NCBI GenBank assembly: GCA_949825065.1
Contig: OX463866.1
Coordinates: forward strand, 511,001 to 575,000
Direction of reading: 5' to 3'
Length of the DNA: 64,000 nucleotides
Origin: Odontocerum albicorne
Taxonomy: Eukaryota; Arthropoda; Insecta; Trichoptera; Odontoceridae
The position numbers were made by a program, and so were the translations under genes. Of this stretch, positions 1 to 10,420 are shown one piece after another. Positions within the stretch are counted from its first letter, which is position 1. The number at the start of each line of letters is the position of its first letter. The notes under the pieces were generated by a model. It saw nothing but the letters and a program-made list of their open reading frames with translations. It was not told the DNA's origin and made no database searches.

Positions 1-404
1 CGCAGCATCCTGTGGGATTGTCTTATGAGATTATTTTTAATCCTCTTGTTTTGTAAAATGTACGAGGATATGTTCGCAGCATCCTGTGGGATTGTCTTGA
101 GACTATTTTGAATCCTCTTGTTTTGTAAAATGTATGAGGATATGTTCGCAGCATCCAGTGGGATTGTCTTATGAGACTATTTTAATTCCTCTTGTTTTGT
201 AATATGTATGAGGATATGTTCGCAGCATCCTGTGGGATTGTCTTATGAGGTTATTTTGAATCCTCTTGTTTTTTAATATGTACGAGGATATGTTCGCAGC
301 ATCCTGTGGGATTGTCTTATGAGACTATTTCAATTCCTCTTGTTTTGTAATATGTACGAGGATATGTTCGCAGCATCCTGTGGGATTGTGTTACGAGATT
401 AAGA
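1..404. repeat. 74-bp tandem array (about 5.4 copies)
   Basis: The phrase CGCAGCATCCTGTGGGATTG starts at 1, 75, 221, 295 and 369, with a diverged copy at 147, so the period is 72-74 bp. Each unit also contains TCCTCTTG...GAGGATA, a short inverted pair. The array runs off the left edge, so its true length is unknown. No coding potential is seen. Confidence 0.95.
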
Positions 405-863
405 GAAATAAAAAAATATTTTCAATACGAAACATTGTTTTATTTATAAAATATAGTACAATAAATTATTTTTTAAGATACAGTTTCTATTATATACGTG
501 GTGTATCACATTGCCTTAAATAACTAAGCCAATATATATAATATTATCAAATAATCCTCTCATTTTGAATACGAATTTTTTGCACAGTTTATTGAAAAAT
601 GAAGAATATATTTGCACTGCTTTGTGTTTTACTATTTATCATCTTCCTATAATAATAAAAGGACAATTTATAAAGTGCCATTAGAGAAAGAACTCCACAA
701 GGGTGACCTTACTCAGAATTCAAACACAGTAAAATATTACAAAATAATATATATACAGTAGTGTGAGAATTAATGTAAACACTAAAAGATAAATTGTTGA
801 AACAAGTGTATATTAGCGATAAAAAATCCGAAAATTTTGTAAATCATTCAAATATTTATTATT
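405..863. other. AT-rich DNA with one short dispersed repeat
   Basis: No gene is recognised. Positions 650-725 match a short dispersed repeat also seen at 4970-5060, 8747-8832 and, inverted, at 30160-30253. It has an AAT/ATT microsatellite end, a phrase like 'tagcgc..ttagagag' and a tRNA B-box-like GATTCGAA end, so it may be a SINE or LINE tail. Confidence 0.5.
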
Positions 864-1150
864 TTAATAAGGAATATGTCCGCCTTTAGGTTTTATAGCT
901 TCTTGTTCATGTTTTAGCATGGATTCAATAAGTTTTTTGCAGTTTTTCAATATTTGTTCATCCCGAAACCACCTATTAATTCCTGCTTCGATCATCCTCT
1001 ATTTTGTTATACAGTATGTTTACCAGATTCTGAATTTACAAATAATCCATAAATTTTCAATTGGATTTATATCAGGAGAGAGTAATATTGCCTTTTTTGG
1101 AAATAGTTAATCAACATCTTGGATTAGTGTCACAGTGCAGAATCTTAGAG
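864..1150 (-). pseudogene. Tc1-like transposase C-terminal remnant
   Basis: Read on the minus strand, 1080-1045 encodes SPDINPIENLW, the conserved block around the third catalytic acidic residue of Tc1 transposases. About 50 codons later comes KGGHIPY followed by a TAA at about 866, the typical Tc1 C-terminal ending. A degraded 'D-x-NP' block lies upstream near 1110. Stops and indels break the frame and no TIRs are visible, so this is a dead 5'-truncated copy. Confidence 0.7.
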
Positions 1151-1214
1151 GAATATTGCTACTCCATTTATATTGACTTTCTCCAGATTATTTATCAATC
1201 TCATGTCGGTGCAT

Positions 1215-1637
1215 TTGTTGCTAAAAACATGAAAAAAAAAACATCAGCCGACATTCACAAAACGGGTGAAGAGACCACCTCAAACGAATGCCCAAGAGCT
1301 ACTGAAGCAAGCAAACTGAGATTCTATTTCTTGCGTTCCCATATACTGAAGTAGAGTGACACGTGAATAGCGTCGCTTCCTCACCCATAGTGTTTTTTTA
1401 GAATGAATATACCTATGGCACATGTTTGATTGTATTGGTGAATTTATTCCCGATTTTTACAAAATATCTGATGTGGCCGATAAGTGCCAATTATTATCAA
1501 TATTATTTATTCATTCAATGCGTAAATGTATTACGGAGGAATACCTAAAATCTGAAGCCAGTATTTATTATATTTATAGACATATTAAAGTTTTTAGAAG
1601 CAATGTGTACTAGTTACACATCACAGGACAGGAAGGG
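1215..1637 (-). mobile_element. TTAA-flanked element, copy A (truncated)
   Basis: It matches the inverted sequence of the copy at 17700-18264. It ends at AGGAAGGG followed by TTAA (1638-1641); the other end is lost next to the Tc1 remnant. Members of this family are bounded by TTAA and start CCCTTCC or CCTTCC, as expected for non-autonomous piggyBac-type elements. No transposase is encoded. Confidence 0.7.
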
Positions 1638-1641
1638 TTAA

Positions 1642-2008
1642 TGGGATGATAAATAGTTAAAAACATAAAATTATTTCACTTTGTTCACATTATTTTACTC
1701 ACTACTGTATCTTGGGTGTAAGGAGATGCAGGCTGTAGCCCTAGGTCTTTTCCACTGTGTCTGGAAGTCTTAGAACATGTCTGAACCATGGCATAATATT
1801 TTCCCTCAACTTGTCAGTGACAGATGCTTCTTGGGAGACAATTAATTGCCCTTCTGGCTAAGACATATCTCTCAGCATCATTTCTGCCATGTGTTATATA
1901 TACTCAATACAACTGGAAGCAAACAGCAGCAGATTAAGTCAAATGGCGTAGAACTGTCGCTGGTTATCAGGGAATTAAAGGTGACCAATAAAAATACGCA
2001 AGATCATT
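1642..2008. other. unassigned DNA with LINE C-terminal scrap
   Basis: No gene is recognised. Positions 1900-1985 resemble 37505-37585, where the translation 'NWEQTAADRA' looks like the tail of a LINE reverse transcriptase ORF. The rest shows nothing specific. Confidence 0.35.
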
Positions 2009-2382
2009 GGTGGCTGGTCTGGAGGGTGCGTTGGTGCGCTGAACCGAAGAAGTAATTAGCAATAATTAAATCATACATTTGCAAACACGACTTCCAAAAA
2101 TGTTAAATATTTGTATAGATTAAATATGTATAAGAATACTGACAAATACTACGAGGATTTTTATTTAAGTGAAAATTCAAAAAAAATTTTCCTTTCAAAT
2201 TGACCGGTCAAGTTTGCCAATACTACCGGAGCGATCTCCAATACGCACCGGACGGAAACGCTAATTCATATAGGGCAGACAGAGATGTACAGTAAACCGT
2301 GAGACAGCGATATTTCATATTCGCTCAGCGTCTCGAGGTGCGTTGGTGCTCAGCGCACCAGCGTACCTCGGGACCAGCCGCC
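2009..2382. mobile_element. candidate MITE with 33-bp imperfect TIRs
   Basis: The left end, GGTGGCTGGTC...GGTGCGCTG (2009-2041), is the inverted form of the right end, 2350-2382, with about 80% identity and one indel. The right end also folds on itself (2333-2369). No convincing target duplication is visible. The interior has no coding sequence. Confidence 0.5.
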
Positions 2383-2479
2383 TCCCTGCAAGATAAAACT
2401 GGGGTAAAAGAACAGGAGGGGCAGACATCTCTTCTTCTTGCTCCAAACTGTGCAAAAAGTTAATTCTTTAAATAACTCC

Positions 2480-2505
2480 CGTATATATATATATATATAT
2501 ATATA
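2480..2505. repeat. (TA)n microsatellite
   Basis: Uninterrupted TA dinucleotide run. Confidence 0.95.
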
Positions 2506-2561
2506 ACATAAAGCAGTGCACCTTAGAAAAATATTAAAATAAATCCAGAAGACTTTCTTAA

Positions 2562-3389
2562 CCTTCCCTGTGTTGGGTATCTTCTATACGTTGCTTCTAA
2601 TAACCATCAATATCTCGATAAATATTATAAATACAAGGTTAAGATTTTAGGTATTCCTCCATAATATATTTACGCATTGATTTAAAAAATAATATTAATA
2701 ATAATCAGAATTTATCGACTACATCGTAAGTATTTCGTGAATATCGGAAACAAATTCGCATTTGAACGCTGTGAGTGCCTCGATCTTGGGTCTTGACGAT
2801 AGGTGAAGAGTACGACGACCTCCGTGGCCTGGTGGTAAGACACTTGTCTGCCGATCCGGAGGTTGCGGGTTCGATCCCCGCTGGAACCCAGATTTTTTTA
2901 AATAGGATTCCAGTCTGGTTAACACTTAGGGCCTATAAAAACATCTTTCTGGTTGGTTGGAAGAGATTGCCAAATGGCAATAAACTCGCCAGGTAAAAAA
3001 AAAAAAAAAAAAGAGTATGCGGGAACCGCGACACTATATTCGCATCTCACTTTTGCATACGTCACTGAATAGCGAGGAGCTCAATTGTCTCAACCTCGCA
3101 AGTGTAAGCCACGCCCGAGTTAGCCACCAACCCTGCCGCGCTGCAGTAGCTGTTGGGCTGGCAACGAGACTAGATCTACGCCCGTTCCGTGAGCGTTGCC
3201 AGATGGTTTTTTAATGTTTTCAGCAAATAAATCTCAATTATTATAATTTTTAACTTTAATTATAATTAATTAAGGGGATTATCTATGAATGTTCTTATTT
3301 TTCCGATTTAAAATCGCTAATTTTTTATCGCGTACTCACTACCCAACACCGGAGCGCGCGTTTCAATTTTATCACCGTAAGGGAAGGGG
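2562..3389. mobile_element. TTAA-flanked element, copy B, with nested SINE
   Basis: Bounded by TTAA at 2558-2561 and 3390-3393. Its ends are CCTTCCCTGTGTTGGG and, read inward from the other side, CCCCTTCCCTTACGGTG. It is closely related to the copies at 40039-40641 and 56127-56747, but a SINE (2813-3010) is inserted in it. Without the SINE it is about 620 bp, the same size as the intact copies. Non-coding. Confidence 0.85.
2813..3010 (+). mobile_element. tRNA-derived SINE, full copy with poly(A)
   Basis: The head has a polymerase III A box (TGGCCTGGTGGTA) and a B box (GGTTCGATCCC). A tRNA-unrelated body follows ('ctttctggttggttggaag', 'aataaactcgccagg') and then a poly(A) tail. It is flanked by AAGAGTA at 2806-2812 and 3011-3017, a target duplication. 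The empty site survives in the related elements near 40403 and 56488. This is the reference copy for the other SINEs in the window. Confidence 0.92.
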
Positions 3390-3393
3390 TTAA

Positions 3394-3744
3394 GTTTGAT
3401 TTAGAGCATATCCTATTCGAGCAAAATCAGATAGTACAAAATATAGAAAATAGATTTTCAAAAAGAACAGTTTTATCGAATAAAGACATAACCCATAACA
3501 TAGACAAAGATGATATTGACACAACTATGGTTTCTATCACCGAAGAGAACATGATTTGTGGAACACCCAGTGCACTCCGCCTGGTCTAATTCTGGACAAA
3601 GTAATAACACTTCATTGTAAAATAATCTGGCAGGTGACAATCTCTTACAACCAACCAGACAAAAGTAAATAAAGGAAGTTACATGGTCGCAAATAATATT
3701 CAAATCAATATTCACTTTAACAAAATTCATGTATAATACATGTC
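3394..3744. other. unassigned intergenic DNA with SINE scrap
   Basis: No gene is recognised. Positions 3636-3665 (CAATCTCTTACAACCAACCA) are an antisense fragment of the SINE body. Confidence 0.4.
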
Positions 3745-4010
3745 AAAGATATAACAGTGAGATATCATCATATGGTGGATCGGAAAGAAAAATCAGAAAT
3801 GAAAGACATTACATAAGACTTAAAATAGTTTTTTTCAGTCGCTTTTTAAAACATGCCAATGACGGAGCGAATCTAACATTAGTTGGTAACTGGCTCCAGA
3901 GTCTCACTGCATGGACAGTAAAGGACTACGAAAAAACAAAAGAGCGAACTGGAAATGCCGATGAAAAATCTGAGCATAGTGCAAGTATTCGGAAAGACAC
4001 TGAATATTCT
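3745..4010 (-). pseudogene. LINE ORF2 C-terminal fragment
   Basis: The minus strand reads SFTVHAVRLWSQLPTNVRF and continues through a basic 'SLACFKKRLKK' block to a stop near 3817. This is the usual last 40 residues of jockey/CR1-like LINE ORF2. The same fragment recurs at 50085-50275 and 55430-55600. Only the 3' tail is present, as for 5'-truncated LINE insertions. Confidence 0.7.
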
Positions 4011-4672
4011 CGGCGAGATAAGAGGGAGCGGCGAAACAGTTAAGGATATTATACAATAGTGTGAATTTTGCATCTGTTTCCTCCATTCAACCAGTTCAGC
4101 TTCTTTTGGTATAAAGTTATGTGATGTACTTTCTCAGGTTAAAAATAATTCTCAGAAAAACATTTCGAAGATGCTATAATTTGTCCAACTGTTCCTTCAT
4201 AATATCCACTTAATAACAGGCGTCCGCATAGTCCAAAATCAGAAAGGGAAGATATAGCACGAGTAAAATTTAGGTTTTAGTAGGTAGGAATCTTTGCAAC
4301 ACTTTAAGGGAATGAAGGCTGAAGAAGATCCTTTGGCTTACCTCATTTATTTGATCTCGTCATGAGAGAGTGTTATCCACTAACACAGCCTTTGACGTGA
4401 TAAGATGACGTTTAACATAGCTTAGGTAACGTGGTTAATATAATCGTTACACGGTAACATAATGTATTGAGTTATATCTTTTTTCATTAGCATAATGTAT
4501 TGAGTTATATCTTTTTTCATTCGCATAATATATTGAGATATATATATCTTCATTAGAACCAAATAGTAACATTTTCAGATCCACATTAGAGAATTCATTG
4601 CAGTAATTGTGAAGCTCTTCCTGCAGAAGCGCTGTAGTAGGAGACTGTAGCAGATCAGTTAAGGCTGCAGAT
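4011..4672. other. 3' flank of DJ-1 with a 33-bp triplication
   Basis: No gene is recognised. At 4458-4555 CATAATGTATTGAGTTATAT recurs at 33-bp spacing (4458, 4491, 4524). The DJ-1 3' UTR presumably lies just below 4673, but no convincing AATAAA signal stands out. Confidence 0.5.
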
Positions 4673-4777
4673 TTAGTACCCGACCAGCATCATCCCTTTC
4701 TCTACCTGATCTGCCTTCTCTTTGCCGACCAGGATCTCTGCGAGGGCCAGGCCGAAGGCAAATGCTGTTCCGGGACC
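4673..4777 (-). CDS. DJ-1: DJ-1 coding exon 5 and stop
   Basis: Thirty-four codons, [20 protein letters not shown] to KGMMLVGY, then TAA at 4675-4673. The acceptor is TTTTTACCAG. It encodes the C-terminal helix used in DJ-1 dimerisation. Confidence 0.94.
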   Translation of the reverse strand, partial: GPGTAFAFGLALAEILVGKEKADQVEKGMMLVGY

Positions 4778-7700
4778 CTGGTAAAAACAAGTAACAATGC
4801 TATCAACAAGAGTTCATTTTTAACTTGGAAAAATTAATCAGTCTATATTTATGGCAAACAAGTTTTTTTTCATTAATTCGTTTAGTGTCCCTCGATATAT
4901 CAGAATTGGCGATGTGGACATATTGCAGAGCGTGCCCAGGAGACAACATAGTCTTCAGTCTTATTAATAATACTTGTATAATTTATATAGCGTCGTTCAG
5001 AGAGTAAACTCTCAAGGGCGCTACCACTCGGGATTCGAACCCACTATTATTGACATTAAAAATATTATGAAATAAATATATATAAATTGAGTGTAAGGAT
5101 AGGAAGGTAGTAGCTGCGACCATTAGATTCGGTTACTTCCCCTAATCTGTATATAACATATTTGGTAAGAAAACTTATATAGGACGCCAAAAAAAGACAT
5201 TACTCAAGCCTTCGGTTTTAGAATCACTGAAGTATACCCAGAACTCTCAGTTAATCGTCGCACATGTTAAAAATACTACCGCACGTAAAGAGATAACAAT
5301 ACTCGAAAACGTATATCTCGTGCGAGTATTGTCCCCAAACTTGGACGCCTCTTTTAATTTATTTTTCCGGACACCATCAGAAATCGAACCCATAATCCCC
5401 TGTTGAAAGTCAAGCATCTTACTAACTAGATATGCTTAGAAGTACCAGTTTAGTTCAGTTAGCTAAAGGGTACCTATGAAATAAGAAGTTCATATCCCCT
5501 CTATGAGAATTGTCAGCGGCCATGGTTTAACGTTTAGCATTCACGCTAATCAAAAAGGCACCCCAGTTGGATTCCTAGCGGATTCACTACCGAACTAGTT
5601 TACATCTGAATTTGTGTTTATCTGTATGCTGTTTATCATATTTTTTTATAGCGCTTTTAAACAAAAATAAATAGTGCTATATAAAAATTCTGCCAACAGA
5701 AACGCTGCAGCAGATTAAATCTGCCAATGGTCTTGGAAATTGTAATTCCTTATCATCGTAAATGTGGGTTTGATCTATCGACTGTGTGCTGAAGTTCAAC
5801 AGCTTGTGCACAATTAAAACAATGTGTCGAACTTCACAAAGAAAAAAGAAAACATGGATCAAGTATTAAAAAATAATTGTGAATATCACCAAATATTAAA
5901 ATCATCAAAACGAGGTTTATCTGCTGTCTGCAAGTGTGAGCTTGTTGAAATGCACAATAGAGCCATACATGCGCAGGCATCTTGCACCCGCAAGATGGTT
6001 GACAATCACACGCGATCATGAGAAATTGCCTATCTGAGAATGTGACAAGTTCTCACCCTGCTGGTGACTATGTTCCCATCTATGACCACCTGCTGTCCCT
6101 CCACGTAGCTGTACTGGTCCTTCATAGCATCCTTGGTGCTGGGGTAGGAGGTCACCTTCTTGGACAGGCCGATGCCGTGGGCTTTCAGGGCCGTGGGGGC
6201 TGGAATATTTATATACAATTAATATTTTTAATAATTATATCTTACAGAAACTGGAATAAAGTGATCAGGGAAGAATGTCAATTTAGGGCTGATATGTTGA
6301 GTAAGATGAAGAAGAACACACTGAGATGAGATGGTTTAGCCAAGTGGAATGAATAAATTAAGAAAGACTAATAGTGCAAATGTAAACTTATAAGCTGAGT
6401 GTGTGGATAGGAAGGTTGTGGCTGAGGCCATTAGATTAGGTACTTCCCAACATCAGCATATATTCAGAAAAACGTATTTGGTAAGAAAACTGTGTGAAGA
6501 CAAACTACAAAGAAACTTGTGTAGATCTTCCGATATGTGATAGTAACACGTTCAGCTTTAGATGTATTGTAGTGTATGTGTGTAATAGTCATATACAAAC
6601 ATAAATTTTGATAAGACCTCCAAAAAAAGGGTTGTCTTTGAGTGCTTCCTAAAGGTGCACATATCATCCATATCTAAGAGAGGCAGACCATTCCACTCCA
6701 CAGGACCAGCATCGGCAAAAGCTCTATCATAATAACCCGGCCTATTAGTGATTTGGAACAATCAATTTATTAGATGAAGAAATTGACCTCAAAGTTCTAC
6801 TCCTCTCCCGATGACATTATGTGACATAACGAAACTGGGGTCATTCATAAAAGTAAAGCATTCTACTAGCTACCCCACAGAGTTCATCACCGTGTTGTTC
6901 TCTCAAAGATCAAGGAGTGTAATTTATTTTTATCAAACACTGTTTATTCCACTTTTTTGTGACGGTATAACCCTACCAGTTTCAAGGCTTTCACCTCATT
7001 TTCAGGGGAGTGCAAACAAGACTAAATGCTGTTCGAACTGATACCAATATACACGCTTCAACGGTTGGGGGCTGAGTAGGCATGGGATGATTTCGGCCAA
7101 GAACGGAGAAATTTTTGGAACTGTTCAACAGATGTTCGGATCGACGTACTGACTTAAAAGTTTATACACACCACTGTTGCTAAGTATTCCATACTGACTG
7201 TGATAATTTCTATACAGGAAAGACAGGAAGATCTTTTGAAAAGAGATTTCGTGAACACAAATCTGCCTTAACAAATCCTCTAATTTATTCTGAAATGGCC
7301 AATCATTGTCACTGTGAAAACCATACCTTTTCTATCGATGATGCCAAATTCTTACATATCAGTAGTAACGGAAATAAATTGGACAGATTAGAGGCCCTAG
7401 AAATTTCTAAGTCAGTACATCGATCCGAACATCTGTTGAACAGTTATATCCCAAAAATCTCTCGCTCTTGGCCGAAATCGTCCCATGCCTCCCTCACCCC
7501 TCAGCCCCAACCGTTGAAGCGTGTATATCGGTACCAGTTCGAACAGCATTTAGTCTTCTTGTTTGCGCTCCCCTGAAGATGAGGTGAAAGCCTTGAAACC
7601 GGTAGGGTTATACTGTCAAAAAAAGTGGAATAAACAATGTTTGATAAAAATAAATTACAATGTCTTTAAACCTCCACAACATTAATGCCTTAACTATAAA

Positions 7701-10420
7701 CAACAACAGATCAAGGAGTGCTGTACTATATATTACCAGCGCAGATAGCGGCAACAATGCGGCCTGAAGATTCCTGTTCCTTGAGCAGCTTTCCCACCTT
7801 GGCGCTGGCAGCTAGCTTCTCTGAGCCCCCCAAGCCTCCGGGCAGGATCACCTGAATATATTGAAATAATATATTAAAATAAATGGGGTAACAATGTATA
7901 ACAGAATACGATATTAAGTGATTAGGGACGAATGAAAAAATTTTAGGCTTATATGTTGATCAAGATGAAGATGGTTTGGACACGTGGAACAAATTAATGG
8001 CGAGAATACCTTTTCGGTTTTTCTGATCTGTGACATTTGGTATTTTTATTTTAAGTAACATGATGTGTGTGGTGTACATAAATATAAGAAAACTAAAACG
8101 ATTCTCCAGTTATTTACAAGACTATACACATTTTAGTTGAGAAAATAAATAATATTTAACAATTCATTTTGTAAAAGATACAAGACATATGTTGTTTATA
8201 GTTAAGGCTTTAACGTTGTGGAGGTTTAAAGACATTGTAATTTATTTTTATCAAACACTGTTTATTCCACTTTATATAACGGTATAACCCTACCGGTTTC
8301 AAGGTGCACACCTCATCTTCAGGGGAGCACAAACAAGACTAAATGCTGTTCGAACTGGTACCGATATACACACTTCAACGGTTGGGGGCTGAGGGGTGAG
8401 GGAGGTATGTTCGAACAGCATTTAGTCTTGTTTGCGCTCCCCTGAAGATGAGGTGAAAGCCTTGAAACCAGTAGGGTTATACCGTCACAAAAAAGTGGAA
8501 TAAACAGTGTTTGATAAAAATAAATTACAAGATACAAGACACGTTCAGGAAAGAGAGGAAATGAACTTACAGCATCGTAGACCCTGGTCTTGGCCAGAGC
8601 ATCATCCAGCGCACAGTCGGGCATCAGCACCACCTGGCGAGAGCACTTCACCGCTGCAGAGCCCTCTAGTCCTGCCATGATCACCTCCACCTGGGGACAT
8701 GAGTGCGCTCATCAGTCCAACAACACTTAAAATTATTTCTCGGGCAATAATAATAATAAAAGGATAATTTATGTAGTGCGATTTAGAGAGCAGACTCTTC
8801 TCAAGGATGCTCTAACTCGGAATTCCACTATTGTCTACTATTATTAATGACCACCGTACCCTAGAAAAGGGTCTTTCAAATTAGAGCGTTTTTTTTTTTA
8901 ATTCTTGAATAAAACACAATTTGCTTTGATTTCAAAAAACCTTTTATTGGTCATTGAAGTACTCGAATAATGTATGACATTTAAATACAAAAAACAATAT
9001 CCGCCAAATGTCCACCTCTCGCAGCTCCACAGATCTCCACTCTTTTGTCAAAATTTACTATGACATTTTGGCATAATTGCGGTTCTAATTCACCACTAAC
9101 GCGAATAATTTCGTCCTTCAGCTCAGGAATTGATCGGGGGTCATTTTTTTAGACCAGGCTTTTCACGTAACCCCAGAGAAAATAGTCCAACGGTGTCAGA
9201 TCACATGATCTTGGTGGCCAATTAACATCACCGTTTCCGGAGATTACAATACATAAAATAATTCAACAATTTGAATGCGTTGTTATATTGTATACGACTC
9301 CATTTTTATAAATGTCATACATTACACTTATCAAATGTCACAAGACCCGGGCAAGTTCGTGACGCCATCTGTGTTTTATCCAAGAATTTAAAAAACCGCT
9401 CAATTTGAAAGACCCTTTAGTAACATTATTGAATTCCACTGAGGGGTTTCGGGTTCGATTCCCAATAGGACTCGAAAAAGAAAGGGTGCCAGTCTGGTAG
9501 AATTCATCTGGTAACAATACTTGCCACGCGCTGAGCTGTAGTGTTTGAGTTAAGAAAGTTTATGTGTACAACAAAAATTAACTAATACATATAGGAAAAA
9601 TAGAAGAGGCGAATACATGGTGTAGAAATGCATGCATTGACAAAGCTACATGGTGTGACAATGTATGACAGAATACAGAATGAAGTGATAAGGGATGATT
9701 GTGAACTTAAGGGTGATGTGTTGATTAAGATAGAGTATGTTGACATGGTTTGGGCATGTGGAACGAATGAATGAAGAAAGACTATCAAAACAGATGTATA
9801 GCGCAGATGTGAGTGGAAGGCGTGCGAGAGGAAGACCAAGGAAAGTATACTGGTTGGATTAAATTAATTATATTGTTAAAGGAAACAGAAAATCAGAGAA
9901 ATTCTCTTTCTCTCTCTCTCCTTGAATAATGGCTGTGAGCTCCTATATTTGAAGGAGTATACGTCAATATCAAGTGATGTCCACTCCACAGGACCTAGTT
10001 AGTTCTATTCTTAGGAGCGACATCGGCGCAATCGGTTTCCGCGTCAGAGAAATCGTACAAGTTGTATGGATGTAGAAGAGACTAAGGATGTGTGTCGAGA
10101 TAGGAAAGTCTGGCGTTAATTCCTCTCTGTCGACCCCGATCAACTTTGTCTACCCTGATAAACTTTATCGAAACCCCGGGAAATGGCATGATAGTATGTA
10201 TTATTATTACTATTACCGGCGCCTTATCATTACTGATATAATAATACGTTTACATCCAATATTTTACAACCCATTGCATAATAACTGTAATCATAACAAT
10301 AAAAAAAAATATTGATAAAAATAAACCGACCCCTGCTCTTCGCAGCACATCTACCGAGATTACTGTTTCCATCTCCTCCGCCCCCTCGGCCAGCAGCACC
10401 AGAGCCGTCTTGTTGGACAT
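4673..10420 (-). CDS. DJ-1: DJ-1/PARK7 protein (whole five-exon gene)
   Basis: DJ-1 family proteins (DJ-1/PfpI, class I glutamine amidotransferase-like fold) are redox-sensing, deglycase/glyoxalase-like homodimers linked to mitochondrial protection. Joining exons 10420-10331, 8690-8571, 7851-7737, 6199-6057 and 4777-4673 gives 190 residues, the usual family length. All splice sites are GT/AG and phases match. The N-terminus [19 protein letters not shown] keeps the glutamate aligned with human Glu18. Cys107 in 'AAICA' aligns with the human Cys106 nucleophile, split from 'APTAL' by an intron. The human His126 position is Tyr in 'VTSYP'. The protein ends 'MMLVGY'. Introns carry SINE-like, LINE and Penelope-like insertions, but the exons look intact. 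The gene is head to head with SEM1. The assignment is very likely; the expressed start codon is uncertain. Confidence 0.94.
4778..6056 (-). other. DJ-1: DJ-1 intron 4
   Basis: Intron content: a short dispersed repeat at 4970-5060 ending in GGGATTCGAACCC; a LINE-tail match to 6390-6490 at 5095-5185; an antisense tRNA-like segment at 5370-5450 containing AAATCGAACCC. No extra exon is evident. Confidence 0.5.
6057..6199 (-). CDS. DJ-1: DJ-1 coding exon 4
   Basis: The exon completes the Ala codon and continues [19 protein letters not shown] to GNIVTSR, phase 0 at the end. Acceptor ATATTCCAG, donor GTGAGA. The 'TSYP' motif replaces the vertebrate 'THP' that holds His126. Confidence 0.94.
6240..6490 (+). 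pseudogene. LINE C-terminal fragment in DJ-1 intron 3
   Basis: The plus strand gives a degraded version of '[20 protein letters not shown]', a recurring LINE tail in this window (9585-9870, 39430-39655, 54545-55145 and others). Frameshifts and stops are present. Intron 3 spans 6200-7736. Confidence 0.65.
6500..6761 (-). pseudogene. LINE ORF2 C-terminal fragment (second family)
   Basis: The minus strand reads [20 protein letters not shown] and continues to '[11 protein letters not shown]', the 'W..LP ... FK..LK.HLF' ending of jockey/CR1-type ORF2. It sits directly upstream of the Penelope-like insertion. Confidence 0.6.
6920..7707 (+). mobile_element. foldback Penelope-like element with GIY-YIG remnant
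   Basis: Bounded by a perfect 13-bp target duplication, AGATCAAGGAGTG, at 6907-6919 and 7708-7720. The two ends are inverted copies of each other, about 235 bp per arm (6920-7153 and 7413-7660). The middle (about 7190-7460) encodes [18 protein letters not shown], then [13 protein letters not shown] and '[11 protein letters not shown]'. These are the hallmarks of the GIY-YIG endonuclease domain of Penelope-like retroelements. No reverse transcriptase is present. Each arm has a hammerhead-like core (CTGAAGA...GAAA...TGTC/CGTC). It lies in DJ-1 intron 3. Confidence 0.85.
7737..7851 (-). CDS. DJ-1: DJ-1 coding exon 3 with catalytic Cys
   Basis: It starts [13 protein letters not shown] (the conserved 'LPGG') and ends RIVAAICA plus one base. 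It carries the nucleophile-elbow cysteine (residue 107 here). Acceptor AATATATTCAG, donor GTAATA. Confidence 0.95.
8188..8528 (-). mobile_element. foldback Penelope-like element, short copy
   Basis: Flanked by a perfect 13-bp duplication, AAGATACAAGACA, at 8175-8187 and 8529-8541. It consists of two inverted arms with almost no loop, homologous to the arms of 6920-7707 but in opposite overall orientation. The extra tail (GTTTATAGTTAAGGC...CCTCCAC type) is at the left here and at the right there. It lies in DJ-1 intron 2, 30 bp from exon 2. Confidence 0.85.
8571..8690 (-). CDS. DJ-1: DJ-1 coding exon 2
   Basis: Forty codons, [12 protein letters not shown] to KTRVYDA, phase 0 at both ends. The acceptor is TGTCCCCAG and the donor GTAAGT. 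It covers the second and third beta strands of the fold, including the conserved 'CSR.VVLMPD' segment. Confidence 0.95.
8747..8868. repeat. short dispersed repeat fragment
   Basis: Matches 650-725, 4970-5060 and inverted 30160-30253: an AATAATAATAA start, then 'tagtgcgatttagagag' and 'ctctaactcggaattcc'. It directly precedes the IS630-type remnant in DJ-1 intron 1. Confidence 0.55.
8875..9420 (-). mobile_element. IS630/Tc1/mariner-type remnant with TIRs
   Basis: The left end AAAGGGTCTTTCAAATT and the inverted right end (9395-9420) form TIRs with TA next to both. The minus strand (about 9235-8975) reads [20 protein letters not shown] and continues to 'GGHLADI', the C-terminal catalytic block (…DLTPLDFFLWG…) of this transposase superfamily. 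The N-terminal two thirds are deleted and stops are present. It is inside DJ-1 intron 1. Confidence 0.75.
9585..9870 (+). pseudogene. LINE C-terminal fragment in DJ-1 intron 1
   Basis: Degraded plus-strand copy of the common LINE tail, ending in '[16 protein letters not shown]'. A further piece at 10060-10125 ('[12 protein letters not shown]') is the last block of the same ORF family. Confidence 0.65.
10331..10420 (-). CDS. DJ-1: DJ-1 coding exon 1
   Basis: Thirty codons from [10 protein letters not shown] to VDVLRRAG, phase 0. The donor after 10331 is GTCGGT, weaker than the other donors but a GT. The same frame is open upstream to an ATG at 10534. That would add a 38-residue arginine-rich N-terminus ([20 protein letters not shown]...), which looks like a mitochondrial presequence. 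Alternatively TTCCACAG at 10436-10429 could be a splice acceptor just before the inner ATG. I chose the inner ATG because the family alignment starts there. Confidence 0.9.

Noticed and set aside
2820..2890. Possible tRNA gene at the SINE head
   Set aside because: Repeated in several copies with the same SINE body and poly(A); the acceptor stem does not pair.
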